64,000 nucleotides of DNA from Microtetraspora sp. NBRC 16547 (lineage in GTDB: Bacteria > Actinomycetota > Actinomycetes > Streptosporangiales > Streptosporangiaceae). The stretch is from contig NZ_BSSE01000001.1 of assembly GCF_030268965.1 (NCBI RefSeq), positions 259,796 to 323,795 of the forward strand, given 5' to 3'. The position numbers were made by a program, and so were the translations under genes. Position 1 is the stretch's first letter, and each line of letters opens with the position of its first letter. Positions 59,399 to 64,000 of this stretch are shown here, one piece after another. The notes beneath the pieces were generated by a model. That model made no database searches. It was not told the DNA's origin and saw only the letters and a program-made list of their open reading frames with translations.

Positions 59399-59464
59399 GG
59401 CCACCTCCCGCCGGAGGACTGCCCCGGACCGCCGCCCGGAAATCGGATCAGCCCGGAGATCGGA

Positions 59465-60472
59465 TCAGGAGGAGGCGGGCAGGAACCCGATGCGCTCGCG
59501 CACCTGGGCCATGGTCTCGCGGGCCACCGCGCGGGCGCGCTCGGCCCCGGCGGCGAGCAGCTTGTCCAGCTCGGCCTCGTCGGCCAGCAGCTTCTCCGTG
59601 CGCTCCCTGATCGGCGTGAAGGTGTCGAGGACCAACTCGGCCACGTCCTTCTTGAAGGTGCCGTAGCCCTGCCCGGCGTACCGCGCCTCCAGCTCGGGGA
59701 TCGGGGTGCCGCTCAGCGCCGACTGGATGCGCAGCAGGTTGGTGACGCCGGGCTTGTTCTCCTCGTCGGCGCGGACCTCGGTGCCGGTGTCGGTGACCGC
59801 GCGCATGATCTTCTTGCGGAGCGGGCCCGGCTGCTCCAGCAGGTCGAGGATGCCCTGTGGGCTGGAGGACGACTTCGACATCTTCGCCGTCGGCTCCTGG
59901 AGGTCGGTGATCTTCTCGACCTCCTTCAGGATGCACGGGTTGGGCACCTTGAAGGTCTGCCCGAAACGGCTGTTGAACCGCTGCGCGAGGTCGCGGCTGA
60001 GCTCCAGGTGCTGCTTCTGGTCGACGCCGACCGGCACCTGGTCGGCCTGATAGATCAGGATGTCGGCGGCCATCAGGATCGGGTAGGTGAACAGGCCGAC
60101 GCTGGCCGCGCTCTCGCCGTACTTGGCCGCCTTGTCCTTGAACTGGGTCATCCGGGCGGCCTCGCCCATGCCGGTCTGGCAGGCGAGGATCCAGGCGAGC
60201 TCGGTGTGCTCGCGCACGTGGCTCTGCACGAAAACCGTGCAGCGCTCGGGGTCGAGACCGACCGCGAAGAGCTGGGCGGCGGCGATCCGGGAGCGGCGGC
60301 GCAGCTCCTCGGGAGCGGGATTGACGGTGATCGCGTGCAGGTCCACCACGCAGTAGAACGCCTCATGGGTCTCCTGCATCGCCACCCACTGCCGGACCGC
60401 GCCGAGATAATTTCCCAGGTGGAAGGAGTCAGCGGTGGGCTGGATTCCAGAGAGCACGCGAGGACGATCCAT
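59465..60472 (-). CDS. trpS: Tryptophan--tRNA ligase
   Basis: A 335-residue class I aminoacyl-tRNA synthetase. The HIGH-type motif reads H-L-G-N, and the K-M-S-K-S loop is intact. The Trp-specific [13 protein letters not shown] segment is present. Length is normal. It charges tRNA-Trp for protein synthesis. Confidence 0.97.
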   Translation of the reverse strand: MDRPRVLSGIQPTADSFHLGNYLGAVRQWVAMQETHEAFYCVVDLHAITVNPAPEELRRRSRIAAAQLFAVGLDPERCTVFVQSHVREHTELAWILACQTGMGEAARMTQFKDKAAKYGESAASVGLFTYPILMAADILIYQADQVPVGVDQKQHLELSRDLAQRFNSRFGQTFKVPNPCILKEVEKITDLQEPTAKMSKSSSSPQGILDLLEQPGPLRKKIMRAVTDTGTEVRADEENKPGVTNLLRIQSALSGTPIPELEARYAGQGYGTFKKDVAELVLDTFTPIRERTEKLLADEAELDKLLAAGAERARAVARETMAQVRERIGFLPASS

Positions 60473-60515
60473 AGCACCTCATTCTGTCAGCAGAACGACC
60501 GTGCCCGTGACACTC

Positions 60516-61823
60516 TCACTCCGCCGTGCCGGACTCCTCGGCGGCCGCGGGCGCGCGGATCACGCGGACGCGGGAGATCCGGCGGCCGTCCATCTCCGTC
60601 ACGGTCAGCCGGGCCCCCGGCGCCTCCGCCGTCTCGCCGAGCTGCGGCAGGTGCCCGAGCGCGGCCATGACGTAGCCGCCGAGCGTCTCGTACGGGCCGT
60701 CCGGGAGCCTGATGCCGGTCTCGGAGGCGAAGTCGTTCAGGTTGAGCAGGCCGTCGACCTCGATGACCCCGGCGACGACGCGCACGGACCTCCCGGCCTC
60801 GTCGTACTCGTCGCGGATGTCGCCGACGAGCTCCTCGACCAGGTCCTCCAGCGTCACGATGCCGCGGGTGCCGCCGTACTCGTCCACGACGATCGCCAGG
60901 TGGTGGCCCTCATCCCGCATCTCGGTGAGCGTCGGCAGCACGCGCTTGGTGGCGGGCACCAGCTTGACCGGCCTGATCGGCACAAGCTCGCTGATGGGCT
61001 CGACGCGCCCGGTCAGCACCGGGTCGAGCAGGTCCCGCACATGCACGAATCCGATGATGTCGTCATACGAATCGCGATAGACCGGGAAACGGGAGTGCGG
61101 CATGGTCGCCGCGAGCACCGCCGCCTCCGCGAGCGGCGTGTCCGCGGCCATGAAGTCCACCTCGGTGCGGGGCAGCAGGACCTCTCTGAGCTGCCGCTTG
61201 CCCGCGGCGAACACCTCGGCGATGACGCTGCGCTCGTCCTGGGTGAGCTCCTTGTGGCCCACGACTATGTCGCGCAGTTCCTCGGTGGTGATCGCGGCGC
61301 GGTCGGCCGAGGGATTGCCGCCGAGCAGGCGGACCACACCGTTGGTCGACACGGACAGCAGCCAGATCACCGGCCGCACCAGGCTCGCGATCAGGTCGAG
61401 CAACGGCGCGACCATGAGGGACATCCCCTCGGCGCGCTGCCGCGCGAAACGCTTGGGCGCGAGCTCGCCGAACACCAGCGTGATGTAGGAGATGGTGAGG
61501 GTGACCACCGCGAACGCGAGCGGCGCGGCGACGGCGCCGGACAGTCCCCAGCCTTCGAGGACGGGTTCGAGCCGGCCCGCGAGCGTGTCCGCGCCGAGCG
61601 CGGCGGACAGCACGGTCGCGACCGTCACCCCGACCTGGACGGCGGACAGGAAGCGGTTCGGGTCCCGGGCGAGCTTCTGCACCCGGGCACCCCTACGCCC
61701 CGTCTGGCTCAACCTGCGTATCTGGCTGTCGCGCAGGGAGACCATGGCCATCTCCGCCGCCGCGAAGAACCCGCAGATCAGGATGAGCAGCAGAACAAGG
61801 GGGATGCTCACCGCGAGGCTCAC
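60516..61823 (-). CDS. CNNM/CorC-family membrane protein (DUF21, two CBS domains)
   Basis: A 435-residue protein of the hemolysin C/CNNM group. An N-terminal DUF21 membrane domain (about 1-180) is followed by two CBS domains (L-P-R-T-E-V-D-F-M-A and V-D-E-Y-G-G-T-R-G-I-V-T) and a CorC/HlyC C-terminal domain. Members transport or sense Mg and other divalent ions. GTG at 61823 has GGGAGG six bases upstream. Confidence 0.92.
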   Translation of the reverse strand: MSLAVSIPLVLLLILICGFFAAAEMAMVSLRDSQIRRLSQTGRRGARVQKLARDPNRFLSAVQVGVTVATVLSAALGADTLAGRLEPVLEGWGLSGAVAAPLAFAVVTLTISYITLVFGELAPKRFARQRAEGMSLMVAPLLDLIASLVRPVIWLLSVSTNGVVRLLGGNPSADRAAITTEELRDIVVGHKELTQDERSVIAEVFAAGKRQLREVLLPRTEVDFMAADTPLAEAAVLAATMPHSRFPVYRDSYDDIIGFVHVRDLLDPVLTGRVEPISELVPIRPVKLVPATKRVLPTLTEMRDEGHHLAIVVDEYGGTRGIVTLEDLVEELVGDIRDEYDEAGRSVRVVAGVIEVDGLLNLNDFASETGIRLPDGPYETLGGYVMAALGHLPQLGETAEAPGARLTVTEMDGRRISRVRVIRAPAAAEESGTAE

Positions 61824-62013
61824 GGCCGCCTCCCGCGAGGACGAGCACGGCACCCGTGATCGCCGGCCCGCTCGCTAATCTCGCTCACGCCTTCGATCCG
61901 TTCGCACGGTGCTGATCGGATCAGCCTACTGCGTGACATTCGACCCGCGCCTCACCTCCACCGCGTAAGCTGAGTTCCGTACACAATCCAACAAATTCAC
62001 TCAGGAGCAAACA

Positions 62014-62988
62014 GTGCAGCTGCTGGTCACGGGTGGCGCGGGATACATCGGCAGCGTCGTGGCGGCGCAACTCGTCGAGGCGGGACACGACGTCACCGTG
62101 CTCGACGACCTTTCGACCGGCCACGCCGACGCGGTCCCGGACGGCGCGCGATTCGTCGAAGGCTCCATCACCGAAGCCGGCGGCCTGCTGAAGGCGGGGT
62201 TCGACGGCGTGCTGCACTTCGCCGCCAAGTCCCTCGTCGGCGAGTCGGTCGAGCGGCCCGGGCTGTACTGGTCGCACAACCTCGGCGGCACCCTCGCCCT
62301 CCTCGACGCGATGCGGCAGGCGGGCGTCGGCCGGATCGTCTTCTCCTCGACCGCGGCGACGTACGGAGAGCCGGAGAGCACGCCGATCCTGGAGACGGCG
62401 CCGACCCGGCCGACCAACCCCTACGGCGCGTCGAAGCTCGCCGTCGACACCGCGCTGACCGCCTACGCCGGCCTGTACGGCCTGGCCGCGGTCAGCCTGC
62501 GCTACTTCAACGTCGCGGGCGCGTACGGCCGGTTCCGCGAGCGCCACGCGGTCGAGACCCACCTGATCCCGAACGTCCTCAAGGTGGCGCTCGGCGAGCG
62601 GGAGTCGGTGAGCGTGTTCGGCACCGACTACCCGACCGCGGACGGGACCTGCGTCCGCGACTACGTACACGTCGGCGACCTGGCCCGCGCCCACCTGCTC
62701 GCCCTGGACGCGTGCGCGGCCGGCACGCACACGGTCTACAACCTGGGCAACGGCGCCGGATTCTCGGTGCGGGAGGTCATCGACGTGTGCCGCGAGGTCA
62801 CCGGCCACGAGATCCCCACCGTCTTCGGCCCAAGGCGGGCGGGCGACCCCACCGTGCTGGTCGCGTCCTCCGAGAAGATCCAGCGCGAGCTCGGCTGGAA
62901 GCCCGACCACACGTCTCTGCACGCCATCGTGCGCGATGCCTGGACCGCCCTCCGGTCGGAAAACCCGGACTCGGCCGGTGAACTGTGA
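62014..62988 (+). CDS. galE: UDP-glucose 4-epimerase
   Basis: A 324-residue short-chain dehydrogenase-like enzyme that interconverts UDP-glucose and UDP-galactose. The N-terminus has T-G-G-A-G-Y-I-G for NAD, then S-S-T-A-A-T-Y-G and the catalytic Y-x-x-x-K in N-P-Y-G-A-S-K. The C-terminus has R-D-Y-V-H-V-x-D-L-A-R-A-H. GTG at 62014 follows CAGGAG. An inverted repeat (GCTGAT-CGG-ATCAGC) lies upstream at about 61910-61924. Confidence 0.95.
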   Translation: MQLLVTGGAGYIGSVVAAQLVEAGHDVTVLDDLSTGHADAVPDGARFVEGSITEAGGLLKAGFDGVLHFAAKSLVGESVERPGLYWSHNLGGTLALLDAMRQAGVGRIVFSSTAATYGEPESTPILETAPTRPTNPYGASKLAVDTALTAYAGLYGLAAVSLRYFNVAGAYGRFRERHAVETHLIPNVLKVALGERESVSVFGTDYPTADGTCVRDYVHVGDLARAHLLALDACAAGTHTVYNLGNGAGFSVREVIDVCREVTGHEIPTVFGPRRAGDPTVLVASSEKIQRELGWKPDHTSLHAIVRDAWTALRSENPDSAGEL

Positions 62989-62995
62989 TGGGATC

Positions 62996-64000
62996 TCACA
63001 TGTGAGGGTGGACGGGCTTTCTCCGCTGGTCATACGGGCCGCGCTGGTGGCTCTGGTCCTGCTGGGCAGCCTGGCGGCTGCCGCCGGGGTGCTGTTCGCC
63101 ACCGGCGGTCCCCCGGCGGGCGTAACGCCCGAGCACTTGGCCACGACCGCGGTCCCGATCTGCCCGACCCACTGAATCGGCTGAACCGGCCGAACCGGAC
63201 GAACTCACAGAACCGGCCGACCTCGCGGAACCGCCGGGACCGATCGAACTGGCAGAACCGGAGGAACCGGCAGAACCGGAGCGGACGGAAGCGGCCGGAC
63301 CCGTCCGGCCCGCGACACCCGCGACACCCGCGACACCCGCGACACCCGCGACACCCGTGACATCCTTCGGGCCGGCGGGAAGCCCGTAGCCCGCGGTCCC
63401 GGCGCCGGCCGTCCCCTCCGGGCCGGTCGCCACGGCGACCCGCATGACCGCCGCGTTGTTGGCCGGTCGCCGGTCCCCCACCTCGCGCGCGTAGACCGTG
63501 GCCCGGGCGGCGATCGCCTTGGCGGCCTGCCGCGGCACCCGGAACACCAGATCGACCAGGCTCCTGCTCCCCGCCCTGATCGGCCCGAGCGCGCAGCCGA
63601 CGAACCCCGCCGCGCCCTGGCAGCGCGCACCCGCCGCGGAAAGGAGGCGGGCCTGCGCGGGCTCGAAGAACACGTACGCGTCCCGGACCGCTTCGGGCCC
63701 CAGGTTGCGCACGGTGGCCTTCATGGTGAACCGCCCGCCGGGGACGACCGTGCTCGCCGTGGGCGCGAGCCGGACCGCCAGGTCGGCCCCGGCCCCGACC
63801 GGGGTGAGCGCCTCCGCGGTGTTGTCCTCCGGATGAGGATCCGCGATCTCGGATGACAGGTCCGCCTGAGCGCGGAGGACGCCCTGCGCGGCGGGCCGCA
63901 CCAGGCCGGTGATCGTCACCCCTCCGGTGCCGCTCGCGAGCACCTCCCCGGGCGAGCGGCAGACGACCTCGTTGGCGCCGCGTCCGGGCCCGCACTCCGC
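62996..64000 (-). CDS. DUF11-type repeat surface protein, C-terminal part
   Basis: A gene that begins beyond the right edge; at least 334 residues are visible. It contains the end of one beta domain (C-G-P-G...N-E-V-V-C) and one complete DUF11/CARDB-like immunoglobulin domain (A-D-L-A-V then V-V-P-G-G-R-F-T then V-R-N-L-G-P-E-A-V). A V-A-G tripeptide run, a Gly/Ser/Ala-rich stretch and an Arg/Gln-rich end follow. The last about 60 codons (63175 down to 62996) lose the codon bias and overlap a plus-strand frame, so the true C-terminus may be nearer 63200, possibly after a frameshift. Confidence 0.65.
   Translation of the reverse strand, partial: AECGPGRGANEVVCRSPGEVLASGTGGVTITGLVRPAAQGVLRAQADLSSEIADPHPEDNTAEALTPVGAGADLAVRLAPTASTVVPGGRFTMKATVRNLGPEAVRDAYVFFEPAQARLLSAAGARCQGAAGFVGCALGPIRAGSRSLVDLVFRVPRQAAKAIAARATVYAREVGDRRPANNAAVMRVAVATGPEGTAGAGTAGYGLPAGPKDVTGVAGVAGVAGVAGVAGRTGPAASVRSGSAGSSGSASSIGPGGSARSAGSVSSSGSAGSADSVGRADRDRGRGQVLGRYARRGTAGGEQHPGGSRQAAQQDQSHQRGPYDQRRKPVHPHM
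63002..63175 (+). CDS. Possible small membrane protein after galE
   Basis: A 57-residue frame from GTG 63002, 13 bases after the galE stop. It has one hydrophobic helix (about 10-32) and a short tail with one Cys. Third positions are strongly GC-rich, which supports coding, but the minus-strand frame also runs through this stretch. I do not recognise the family. Confidence 0.45.
   Translation: MRVDGLSPLVIRAALVALVLLGSLAAAAGVLFATGGPPAGVTPEHLATTAVPICPTH
63311..63355. repeat. Five tandem 9-base units
   Basis: CGCGACACC is repeated five times, encoding V-A-G tripeptides on the minus strand in the DUF11-type gene. Such a run is prone to slippage, but nine-base steps keep the frame. Confidence 0.9.

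Noticed and set aside
63311-63355. Short regular repeats considered as a CRISPR array
   Set aside because: Units of nine bases without spacers that encode a tripeptide run; not CRISPR.
1-64000. tRNA, rRNA and riboswitch candidates
   Set aside because: No cloverleaf with a proper T-loop, no rRNA stretch and no recognised riboswitch core was found by eye on either strand.

Overview
The window is high-GC DNA with GTG and TTG starts, strong GGAGG ribosome sites and G/C-ending codons. It comes from an actinomycete. The gene set (a non-mycobacterial type VII secretion locus without eccE, a SapA-like secreted domain, SCO4848-like and DacC-like genes, GH20 and CsxA enzymes) suggests a filamentous genus of the Streptosporangiales or Streptomyces type; this placement is inference.

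Region 1 (1-21279) is a type VII (ESX-like) secretion locus. It starts with the tail of a mycosin protease, then a membrane pseudokinase with a SapA-like outer domain, and EccB. An eight-gene minus-strand operon (11271 down to 4544) follows, with two small WXG100 proteins, two copies of a 'small partner + PPE-like' pair, and two further WXG-like proteins. Beyond it are two YbaB/EspL-like proteins, two more WXG-like proteins, EccD and a full-length three-ATPase EccC. Overlapping the eccC stop codon is a gene for a membrane-spanning protein whose C-terminus carries R, STT and QxE motifs like those of the pertussis toxin S1 ADP-ribosyltransferase. This is the most exciting item of the window.

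Region 2 (21.4-23.2 kb) is an IS200/IS605-type element with an apparently intact TnpB nuclease and a frameshifted TnpA. Region 3 (23.3-26.2 kb) encodes two secreted/membrane proteins, one glycine-rich and one with pentapeptide repeats, that share an unrecognised cytoplasmic domain. Next come an LpdA-type quinone reductase, a gamma-glutamylcyclotransferase, and an inserted chitin/chitosan pair (GH20 hexosaminidase and exo-glucosaminidase).

Region 4 (32.9-52.9 kb) is a nucleoside uptake and salvage system: purine nucleoside phosphorylase, phosphopentomutase-type enzyme and adenosine deaminase on one side, and thymidine phosphorylase, cytidine deaminase and a BmpA/NupOPQ-type ABC importer on the other. 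The two halves are separated by an accessory stretch (37.3-45.8 kb) with a cupin, an AMIN-like lipoprotein, a sigma-like/membrane fusion, a RelE/Xre toxin-antitoxin pair, IS remnants, an AraC/reductase pair and a MarR/MFS divergon with a three-palindrome operator array.

Region 5 (53-64 kb) is mostly housekeeping: an M20 amidohydrolase, a carboxylate-amine ligase with an odd codon patch, a SCO4848-like protein, a D-Ala-D-Ala carboxypeptidase, a YihY protein, TrpS, a CNNM/CorC protein, GalE, and the end of a DUF11-type surface protein that runs off the right edge.

No tRNA, rRNA or CRISPR array was seen.
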